A stretch of 64,000 nt of DNA. Origin: Zopfochytrium polystomum (taxonomy: Eukaryota > Chytridiomycota > Chytridiomycetes > Chytridiales > Chytridiaceae). The notes beneath the pieces were generated by a model. That model was not told the DNA's origin. It ran no database searches and saw only the letters and a program-made list of their open reading frames with translations. The translations under genes were made by a program, and so were the position numbers. The stretch's first letter is position 1; each line of letters opens with the position of its first letter. Location: assembly GCA_025765615.1 (NCBI GenBank), contig JAIVFJ010000208.1:49019-113018 (forward strand). The letters are read 5' to 3'. This document shows positions 55,875 to 64,000 of the stretch, in pieces.

Positions 55875-56955
55875 ATGGCCTTCAGAAAGATTAGTCCTCA
55901 AGTGAAGCTTCTTGCCATCCAGCTTCGGGATTTGGGATTCAGTCAGAAATCGATCGTCCGGATCCTTCAAGGTTTTCTTTCCAGGCGCACCTTCTTCAGA
56001 GTTCTGGCTTTGTTCAACAGAACAGGACAAGTAGATCGACCGAGACATGACCTCAATTCGCCTGGGCGTAAGCGGAAGGCATCACGGGTCGACATTCACG
56101 CCCTAGAAGCCCTTGTCCTCGAGAACCCCGACCTCCATCTCGGCGAACTTAAGTTGAAGCTTGCACTTCGCCGAGATATTGTCCTCCACCAAGCCACTGT
56201 CTTTCGATATCTCTGTCGTGCTGGGTACACAAACCAGCAGCTTAAAAAACTCGCCGCTGAGGGAAACAGCCTCAAAAGGGCAGAGTTCATGAATATGGTT
56301 GCGCGGGAGTATCACCACGATCAGCTTATATTCCTTGACGAAAGCTCGAAAGACGAAAGAACAGTGCAAAGGCGACGTGGGTGGGGACTCAAAGGTCAGC
56401 AGCCTCAAAAAGATCAGGTTTTTGTTCGAGGAGATCGGTTTTCGATTTTGCCAGCGGTGTCAGAGTTTGGATTGCTCTCTGTCGGCGTTGTGAAGGGGAG
56501 TTACGACGCTGAGACTTTCAATGAGTTCATCTTATCTCGAGTGGTTTGTATTTTTAGAAGCTCTTTCGAATGGTGACTAACCTTATCAGCATCCTTAGCT
56601 TCCGTTTATGAACGCGTACCCCAATCCATTATCTGTGCTTGTTCTTGACAATTGCAAGATCCACCACAACGCCGATTTACTTGCCGCTGTTGAGGAGAAG
56701 GGTAAGCACTCCTGTATTTCTCGTTACACACACAAACTGAATGTTGATTGCTTAGGAGCGCGTTTGATCTTTCTTCCACCATACAGTCCGGACTTCATGC
56801 CATGCGAAAAGATTTTCGGCTTACTGAAACGCGACATGCGCAAATACGGCCTTGATGAGTCAGAAGGTCGATGGGCCGCACTTTCAAAAGTGGTTTATCG
56901 TGTGGTTACACCAGAAATTGCGAGGAGTTGCATTGAAAGCTGTGGATACATCTAA
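55875..56955 (+). CDS. Tc1/mariner-type DDE transposase, 323 aa
   Basis: Three exons (55875-56543, 56599-56701, 56756-56955) give 324 codons in phase. The N-terminal helix-turn-helix is visible (VKLLAIQLRDLGFSQKSIVR, ILQGFLSRRTFFRVL) with a basic linker (GRKRKASRVD). The DDE_3 catalytic core has the first Asp in LIFLDESSKDERTVQRRRGW, the second in LSVLVLDNCKIHHN, and the Glu in FLPPYSPDFMPCEKIFGLLK. All three are present and no lesion is seen, so the protein may be active. An AATAAA overlaps the end of the gene at about 56954. Start ATG 55875 lies 40 bases inside the inverted repeat. Confidence 0.92.
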
Positions 56956-56969
56956 TAAAGGAAACTTTT

Positions 56970-58680
56970 TTATTGCTTTTCGATCCTTTGTGTCATGTAT
57001 GCGTCAAACCACTCCCGTAAGTTCAAAATTTCTCCCTTGTTCAGCCCAGCCTCCTTCAAGTCTTCATTTTGGAGTTGGTGTAAGTTCCCCAAATTGGCAC
57101 CAGCCTGTGCAAAAGCACTGCGAAGTCGGACCATATCAATGGGGGCCTCAACACTTATCAGCCATTCGAAGAAGGGCTCAGGATTGAAGTCGGAGTAGTT
57201 TGTCCTTTTTTGCGGCCGATTGTCAAATTAACTGGTTGAAGCGGTGGTCGGTTAGCTGTAATCGCGTCCAAACGTGGATCCCCGGCATGGTGTGGAACGA
57301 TCCCTGGCATTGCGGTGTTTGCTGGAAGCCCAGGTGGGGAGAAAAATGGATATCCCGGGAAGAGTGGGTATGGAAAAGGAGCTCCAAAGAATGGTGCGTT
57401 GAACGATTGTGATCCCAAAGAATAGAATTGCGGGGACGGCCACTGCAGATCTGCCATCCTGCCAGTCGATTCGCCCTCAATCCGCTTGCGTTTGGAGCTC
57501 CGCTGCGCAATGTCTTCTTCGCTCTCATCTTGTCGCTTTTGACCCACGCGCCGACTTTTATATGCATCAAAGTCCCCTCCGTTGGGCGGTGATAAAAAAT
57601 TCACCTCGGCTTTTGCATTGAATTGGGTCTCATTCGCATCATTTACTGTCGCAAAATTGTGCTTATCCATTTGTTCAACCTGAGTTGAAGGGTTGTTAGT
57701 TTTTGAGTGAAGAATCAGAGTAAGTCTCACAATCTTCAAGCTCCAGCTTCGCAACATGCCAAACGAGAGGCGCAAATGATTTCCATTTGCAAACCTAAAG
57801 CATGCCCGCACCTCGGAGGAGCACAATCCACACTCATGAGTTCTTTTGAGACGCTCGTACACACGAACGACTTTTGTTTCTTTCTCGTCCAGAGCTGAGT
57901 CTTTTTCCGGCCCAATTTTCTTTGCTCCACTCTTGTCCTTCTGTCGCTTCGGTATATGGGCCTATAAAATAACAGTAACGATGAGAATGGCACGACAGGG
58001 GAGGGAGAAAATGCAGATCACGGGCGTACTACCTCGACCTTGATTGTAACGTCAATGTTCACATGTTTACGACTGCCAGCCTCCAGAACATCCCACATAT
58101 GTGCCCATTCGTTGTCCGATCGCAGTTGCTGAATGCTCTTATTTTTCGCCCCAATGCGGGCAGCGTTTAGAACGTACCAATTGAGCATTACGCTCTCTGG
58201 TAGAGGGGCTCCATCTGTCCCAGAAGATAGTTCAAGCTTAGGCACGCTGCGGGCCACACGGATGACCTCTTGAGTGAAGCTCTCAAAAGAAAGAGTGGAG
58301 TCAAACTTGAAGTCCACGGCACTGACAGTCGTCACAACCCTCGGATTACTTTCTCCAGTCTGACTGAGGAATGTTAAAGTCAACTGGACAGTGAATTTCG
58401 GTCGCTTTTCGCCCTTGCTGTTGATGACATGCGGACCAGCCTTGTCGAAGGGTATGCCACCGTCCTCAACAACACCGTCTTCAACAGCACTTGATTCATT
58501 CAAGCGACTGTTGTCACGAACGACAGGGAGAGGGTCAGGCTGTTTGGCGTTGAGATGATCAGGATTGTCACCATCGAGAAGGATGGTATCATCAATCTCT
58601 ACTAGATCAGGTGGGCTGGATGGGTGGTCGTCAGTCGATGGTGAATCCACCCCAATCGAATCTCGTGGAGGTCGAATCAT
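56970..58680 (-). CDS. Second gene of the Tc1/mariner element (SAM-like C-terminus, one apparent indel)
   Basis: Exons 58680-58033, 57961-57731 and 57679 onwards. The first carries a disordered acidic start and a folded part (KFTVQLTLTFLSQTGESNPR, FESFTQEVIRVARSVPKLEL, VMLNWYVLNAARIGAKNKS). The second has a possible zinc-binding patch (THECGLCSSEVRACFRF). The third has a bipartite-NLS-like SSKRKRIEGES and a Pro/Phe-rich stretch. The frame stops at 57158, but the next frame carries FNPEPFFEWLISVEAPIDMV, then LHQLQNEDLKEAGLNKGEIL and ends at TAA 56970, a SAM-like helical bundle. The two join if the six-A run at 57211-57206 had one more A. Unrelated to the transposase; function unknown. Confidence 0.7.
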
Positions 58681-58704
58681 ATGCACGAGTTGCAGAACTT
58701 GATT

Positions 58705-58859
58705 TGACAAGTCCTTCCACTAATTGGCGAGAAGAATTTCGAGAGAATCTGGTGGGCGGGAGTGGTGTTTGGCCGACAAATCTTTTTACTTAGTGGCCAC
58801 TGATTGAACTTTTTTTGTGCTGAAAAATCAGGTTGTGCCAACAATTTCGCAAACTACTG
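58705..58859 (-). repeat. Right terminal inverted repeat (about 155 bp)
   Basis: Reverse complement of the left repeat, followed by TA at 58860-58861. Confidence 0.92.
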
Positions 58860-58861
58860 TA

Positions 58862-59384
58862 AGCAAAGCAATTTGACCTCCGTTGACGGTCTTCAATCCA
58901 CTCGATGTAACCTAAAGAGAGCCAAAAGCATCCGGCGAGGAAGCGTCGAGCGCTTTGTGTTGCGGCCAGAGTCATCGGTGAGAGTGCGTTCGCGGACCGT
59001 TCGGAAAAGCGGTGCCGGATTGTGCTGCGGCCAAGCAAGGCTGAGCAAAGAAGTGGCTTCAGGCCGCAGGCCGTAAGGTGTCGGCGCAGTTGTATGGCCA
59101 AATTTGTCTGACCGGAGCACAACCAACACGCGCGCACGCGGAAGATTACCCGCCGCAATCGGCCCTGTGTTTGTTCGTTCCATGCTAGCCGCAATAGAAA
59201 GTCACGCAAGCCGGCGGCTGCCGGCGGGGCGTGCGCATGAACTCCCGAACTGAGCAGGGAAAGCAACACGCCTTCTGTGTTCTTCGCCCGCCTCGATTTG
59301 GATAAAGAGCTGAGACAAAAAGCAAGCCAAACGTCAAACACCTTCCCGACGCTACTTTTCTCCCACCGATTCCTCTTGCCCGTC
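58862..59384. promoter_or_regulatory. Upstream region of the multicopper oxidase
   Basis: About 520 nt, G/C-rich, with no TATA box that I can point to. The transposon inserted at its left edge, so the proximal promoter of the oxidase appears unbroken. Confidence 0.35.
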
Positions 59385-61208
59385 ATGGCTGGTGTACCCT
59401 CATCTCGGCCCGACCGCGTCACGGCGAAGACGGCGCTCCTAGCTGTGGCCGGTGCCGCGGCCATCATGGCACCCATCCTCTTTCAGCCCGCTCTCGCCTC
59501 GTGCTGCGAGCACTCCCCCGACTCTCGCAACTGCTGGGGCGAATACAACATCTCCACAGACTATTACGAAACCGTCCCCGACACCGGCGTCACCCGGACG
59601 TACTACCTCTCGCTCAACAACCTCACCATGGCCCCCGACGGTGTGCCCGTCAACGTGTTTGCATTCAACGACTCCATCCCTGGGCCTCTCATCACTGCCG
59701 ACTGGGGCGATTGGGTCGAGATTTACGTTACGAACAACCTTCAAAATAACGGGACTTCTATTCACTGGTTGGTGGTGCTTGCGTTTGATCTGTTGTTTTG
59801 AAACGATTCCAATTTGCTGATGGGCAGGCACGGCTTGCGGCAGCTCGGCACTGTCGCGAGCGATGGCGTTCCCGGAGTCACTCAGTGCGCGATCCCTCCT
59901 GGCCACACATTCAAATATCGTTGGAGGGCTGCGCAGTATGGTGAGATTCGCTCGCAAAGCAGACTTTTCCTCAATGCCCACCACCTCCACTCCCCCACCC
60001 GGCAGGCACATCTTGGTATCACAGCCACTTCTTTGCAATACGGCCTCGGCTGCACGGGCCAAATCGTCATCAACGGCCCGGCCACCGCAAACTATGACGT
60101 CGATCTCGGCCCGCTTTCCATCCAAGACTGGTACCACCAGAGCGCCTTTTACCTCTGGACGGGTACCACCTTCCCGCCGCCGCCAGGCGACAACGGCTTG
60201 CTGAACGGCAAGAACAAGTTCAACGGCAGCGGCGAGTACTTCTCTACCACTGTCGAGCCAGGCAAGACGTACCGCCTCCGCATCATCAACACCGGCACCT
60301 TCGCCCACATGAAGTTCTCCATTGACAACCACACCTTTTATGTCATCGCCAACGACCTCGTCCCCGTCCACCCGTACCAAGCGACCGTCATCGACGTCGC
60401 CCTCGCGCAGCGCTACGACATCGTCTTCACCGCGGACCAGGCCGCGACAAACTACTGGATCCGCGCGGTGCCGCAGTTGCCGTGCACCAACAACAAGAAC
60501 CCGGACGGCATCCGCGGCATCCTGCGGTACTCCACGGCCGAGAATCCCGAGGCCGAGCCGACGACGACCGGGTACAACAGCACGGGCGGTTGCGGCGACC
60601 TGACGATGTCGCTGACGCCGTACGTGAGCAAGACGATCGCGGCGAGCCGGCCGTCGGACGACCGCGTGATGCAGCTGACGTTTGCAAAGACGTGGTTCAT
60701 CAACGGCGTCACGCAGGTCCTGGACTGGGGGAACCCGTCGCTTGGCATGGTCGAGGCGCAGAACGCGTCGTACCCGTCCTCGTTCAACGTCGTCGCGCTG
60801 AACGGGACCGCGGCGGACTGGGCGTTCTTCCAGATCCAGTCGTCGCTGATCGCGAACCACCCGCTCCACATCCACGGACACGACTGGTTCGTCCTCTCAC
60901 GCGGCCCGGGCAACTTTTCGGGGAATTTTTCCGATTTCACCACGATGAACCTTCCGCGCCGCGACGTCGTGGTGCTCCCCTCGAAGGGCCACGTCGCCGT
61001 CGCGTTCCCGCTGGATAACCCCGGGACGTGGTTGATGCACTGTCACATTGCTTTCCACGCCAGCGAGGGGCTATCGCTGCAGTTTGTCGAGCGGCACGAC
61101 GAGATTCGCGGGAACGACGCGGTGGACGACGGGTGGCGGGAGACGTGCGAGGCGTGGAAGGCGTACACGAGTTCAAACGACGTCGAGATGGACGATTCGG
61201 GGATTTGA
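59385..61208 (+). CDS. Multicopper oxidase, laccase type (one apparent indel)
   Basis: Secreted blue copper oxidase that oxidises phenols or metals with reduction of O2 to water. An N-terminal hydrophobic region (AKTALLAVAGAAAIMAPILF) serves as signal or anchor. Exons 59385-59767, 59828-59940 and 60006-61208. Copper sites: HWHG is rebuilt across the first intron (IHW-HGL), HPLHIHGHDW and WLMHCHIAFHASEGL are intact near the C-terminus. Splicing the second intron (59941-60005) gives GTSWYHSHF, the fourth copper motif, but the frame then fails, and the true continuation LQYGLGCTGQIVINGP is in another frame. One extra T or a lost TC in CACTTCTTTGC (about 60030) would explain this. Reading through the intron keeps the frame but loses WYHSH. 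The body, with GKTYRLRIINTGTF and several N-glycosylation sites, looks functional. Confidence 0.85.
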
Positions 61209-61936
61209 AGGCAGATGGGAGAGCATTGACTTTTCACCGAGGCTCCACGCGCGATGCATTTTCCTTCTTTTTTTTTTTTGTTCAGAACTAATTGGCCTTT
61301 CGCGGCAGGACCGCTTGTTTTTCTTGCACTACATTGTTTTCTGCTTTTTTTTTTTTGTGAGAGCACCTCCAGCATTCTGCGAACTTGCATCTGCATTCTT
61401 GGGCATTCCCTTTTTCGGTTCGAACCTCTTCATTTCCCATTTCCTGCCAGCAAGGCTTTCCATCTTCTTTTTTGCACGTTTGACCTCTTTTCCATTAAGC
61501 ACACTTAGATTACGTAAGAACCATTCCTCAACACACCAAAGCAAATGACCTCAATTCATCTTTTTCACAACGATTGATTTCACGAACGTGTTGAAACATA
61601 AAGCTCGTCGGTGTGATTGCCAATCAAGTAGGCTCACGGGACGTGAGCCCACGTTACTTTTCAGCTTTTACTTTTCATTCCACAAGAATACTCCCCTGAT
61701 ACAGCTAGCGATATCATCATCAATGGTTCTTCAAGCCTGGCCAAGTGTGCAAGAGTTATCAAATATAGATATTTACAGTTGTTTCGTATTCAGAAGAGAT
61801 CCTTAAACAGACAGCACTCCCATGACATTCTTTCAACGGCACAAGGACTTTCAAAATTACGTCTAAATGCACAACAGCTCTTCTAATGCGGTTCAAAATG
61901 CAACAAGCCGGTGAACCTCAACCTCCCAAACCACCA
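61209..61936. other. Convergent 3' flanks, T-rich
   Basis: About 730 nt between the oxidase stop and the end of the last gene. Several long T-runs; nothing else supported. Confidence 0.45.
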
Positions 61937-63615
61937 TCACGTATCCATCGCCAAATACGGCGGCGGCGACGCGACCTCCGCCCCCGCCCCACCGGTCGGC
62001 CCGTCCTCCACTCCAACCCCCGGCTCCTCCTCGCCTCTGACCCTCCTCACCGCCCCCATCACCCTCGCCCGCATCCCCGCCGTCGCGACGCCAAACTCGC
62101 GCAGCAAAAACCCACTGTCGACCGTCTCCAGCCGCGCGCCGTCGACCCCGTCGCTGACAAACTGCTCAACGATCGACTCTGCGACGCCTTCGGCCTCCAG
62201 CGCGTCGGCGACCTGCTGCACGGTCCAGCTGCGGTGGGCGAGCAGGGGCTTTTTGGTGGGGTCCGGTGAGGGTGAGGGTTTGTGGGGCTTGTCGACGGCG
62301 CCTTCGAGAGAGGTGACCACTTGTAGGACTCCGGTGAAGAGGGTGGGTTGGGTGGATTCGGTGGGTTCCGCTGAGGGTGCTGCAGAGTCGGCCGTAGAGG
62401 AATTCGATGCGCGGGACAGGGGTATCATATATTCGATTTGCTTTTGGGGGTTTGGTTAGTGAGGAGAGGAATGTCGATTTCAATTTCTGTTTTGGTCCAG
62501 AAACAAAACAAAGTAAAGTTCATTACCTGACTCGATCGCCATGCCATGCTCGGAACGCCAAGTCCCTGAGCCACGGTGAAGAGAGACTGTTTTTGCGGCT
62601 CGTGAGGTGGATCCGAGCTACTGATTCCTGATCCCAGCTCATCCAGCGTGGTGCTGGACAAATCCGTGTGAGTCATGGACGGACGAGATATCTGCACTGA
62701 TGGCGATACGGTTTCCGAGCAATCCACGTCGTTGCCGGAAGACGAGTATCTTGGAGGCGCCGACGGCGCTGTGGTCGTGTCTAAACGCTTCTGCCGCCTC
62801 CGCTTTCGGTAGATGGCGAGAAGGAGCGCGGCAACGACGCAGAGAAGAAGAGCAACGCCCGCTGCTGCTATTACCGCGATCGCACCGGTGGATAGGCCGG
62901 ATGATGCTGCCGCGACGGGCACGATGCTCGCCAGCGACGACGAGGAGTCGCTGGTGGTGGAGCTTGAGCTTGCTGGAGGTGCAGACGTTGCACTGAAGGG
63001 TCTGTCGGTCGTTGTTGTGGAAACTGAGTTGCCTGTCTGAGACGATGCGGAGACGGTGGAGGAAGCCGAGGGTGAGGACGCACTGCGGCTGCAGGTGGAC
63101 GCCGACGAAATGTTAAAGGACGGAGTGGACCAAGCCCCGTTCTGAAAATTGGCGCTCGCGCCGCGACTGCTCTCGTACGACAGAACGACGTGCAGAGCGA
63201 GGCGGACGAACCCTTTGAACGTGCTTGGCACAACGTAGGTACCGGAGCTCTGAATCACGGTGAGCGGACTCTGGGCGACGATCGAGGCAGCGATGCCACC
63301 AGAAAAGGAGCCGGTGGGATCGACCGACGGGTCCTGCGCGGGGCCGCGGATCTCGAGGAGGAGGTAGGTGATGTCGGTCTGGTTGGCGGGGTCTGCGGAG
63401 GGGACGTTGTCGAGGGTGATAGCGTAGGCGATGGAGTCGCCGACGCAGAACTCGCCCGAGGAGGGAAAGTTTGTGACGGCCAGCGCGACGGAGCCGCTGA
63501 CGGGGTTGACGCGTTGAGCGCGGGCGCGTGCGGCGGGCGACTCGGCGGCGAGGGCGACGATCGCGACAAGGACGACGACGAGGAAGGCTGCGGCGCCGGC
63601 GAGGGAGGAGGGCAT
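61937..63615 (-). CDS. Single-pass membrane protein with cytoplasmic SAM domain and PPPY motif, member 5 (intact prototype)
   Basis: Two exons (63615-62527, 62440-61937), 530 aa with matching phases and no lesion. Order: signal peptide (SSLAGAAAFLVVVLVAIVAL), ectodomain of about 150 residues with SGSVALAVTNFPSSGEFCVG, PANQTDITYLLLEIRGPAQD, FKGFVRLALHVVLSYESS and FQNGAWSTPSFNISSASTC. Then a Ser/Thr stalk, a transmembrane helix (AIAVIAAAGVALLLCVVAAL, then LLAIY) with RKRRRQKR stop-transfer, and a linker ending MAWRSSQ. Exon 2 begins QIEYMIPLS, has LFTGVLQVVTSLEGA, a SAM domain (RSWTVQQVADALEAEGVAES to RARVMGAVRRVRGEE), and ends SPPPYLAMDT. SAM domains oligomerise; PPxY motifs bind WW domains of Nedd4-type ligases. 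This suggests a surface receptor or adhesion protein; ligand unknown. The frame is open to 63720, but the signal peptide favours ATG 63615. Confidence 0.85.
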
Positions 63616-64000
63616 TCGTGGCGGCGGCGGCGGCGAAAACGTTTTTGAAAGGGAGAAGAAAAAAGAAGAGAAGGAAAGCCGGGCAAGACACGCAAGTCCG
63701 TCTTCCAAGAATATTTCCATAAATGGAAGTCAACGCCCATCTCCTTTCCGCCATTTGACACGCCCGCATTCCTTTCGAGGCCCTTCAACCACCCAACTCG
63801 CTCAGTTTCCGGCGTTCGACGGGTGGTTGTAAATGTTCGACATGAACAGAACGCGCGTGCAGATGTCGGCTTTCGAGGCGGGCCGGCCGGACGGAAACGC
63901 AAAAGTGCCGGGTATTTTGGCGGGAATCAACGATCAACAAGTTGGCCTCACAATGCGAAACAGCAACACGTCGCACCTGCATCCTGCGGCCCGCTCGCCT
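63616..64000. other. Upstream flank of member 5
   Basis: Promoter side of the last gene, up to the window edge. No second gene supported. Confidence 0.35.

Larger units (their letters stand above)
55681..58859. mobile_element. Tc1/mariner-class transposon with a second gene, 3179 bp
   Basis: Bounded by nearly identical inverted repeats of about 155 bp, with TA target duplications at 55679-55680 and 58860-58861, the signature of Tc1/mariner elements. It contains an intact DDE transposase (plus) and a larger second gene (minus) whose 3' ends meet in the middle. Most Tc1/mariner elements carry only the transposase. The long, well-preserved ends point to recent activity. Confidence 0.93.

Noticed and set aside
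57200..57215. Classical -1 programmed frameshift signal in the transposon's second gene
   Set aside because: The A run is in the wrong codon register for a slippery heptamer and no strong downstream structure was found by eye; an indel is simpler.
59439..60881. 480-codon minus-strand frame over the multicopper oxidase
   Set aside because: Codon mirror of the G/C-rich plus-strand enzyme; composition (Arg, Val, Asp repeats) is typical of a shadow.

Overview
The window is nuclear DNA of a filamentous or zoosporic fungus. It has short GT-AG introns (mostly 50-80 nt), a fungal-type LTV1, a two-domain methylenetetrahydrofolate reductase, an ABCC transporter, a laccase-type oxidase and two cut-and-paste DNA transposons. 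Three lineage-specific families dominate the rest. The ankyrin-like repeats built around a paired-Trp motif make me suspect an early-diverging fungus (Blastocladiomycota or Chytridiomycota), but that is from memory of such repeats, and the species cannot be read from the sequence.

Layout. 1-7 kb: a partial disordered-protein gene and an ABCC transporter (8 exons, 1361 aa), both on the minus strand. 7-12.4 kb: a fatty acid hydroxylase-family gene, two broken Trp-Trp repeat genes and a small secreted-protein gene. 12.5-20.3 kb: conserved genes on the plus strand (LTV1, FAD monooxygenase, MTHFR). 20.6-36.4 kb: a broken secreted-protein gene, arrestin-like copies A (broken), B and C, a 3.35 kb PIF/Harbinger element lodged just upstream of copy B, an intact Trp-Trp repeat gene, and an 827-aa protein with a VSHAW-type domain. 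36.5-42.3 kb: a gene-poor graveyard with fragments of the arrestin and Trp-Trp families and a striking heat-shock-element array with a TATA box. 42.5-46.2 kb: arrestin-like copies D and E (minus). 46.3-53 kb: a tandem family of single-pass membrane proteins with a secreted-type N-terminus, Ser/Thr-rich stalk, transmembrane helix, cytoplasmic SAM domain and a C-terminal PPPY motif; the intact prototype sits at 61.9-63.6 kb. 54-61 kb: a type II membrane protein with a ricin-like tail, a complete Tc1/mariner-class element carrying a second gene, and a multicopper oxidase.

How the genes may work together. The conserved genes are ordinary metabolism and ribosome biogenesis and look undamaged. The accessory genes suggest a surface-signalling or trafficking module. 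Arrestin folds are known adaptors for membrane proteins, and PPxY motifs are known ligands of Nedd4/Rsp5-type ubiquitin ligases, so arrestin-like genes beside membrane proteins that all end in PPPY could form a receptor-adaptor set. This is inference.

A further theme is damage. I count about a dozen apparent one- or two-nucleotide frameshifts, often in C/G/A runs. Nearly all fall in the accessory families and mobile elements, while roughly 20 kb of other coding sequence has none. Either these families are decaying quickly or the assembly has local indel errors; reads or RNA would decide.
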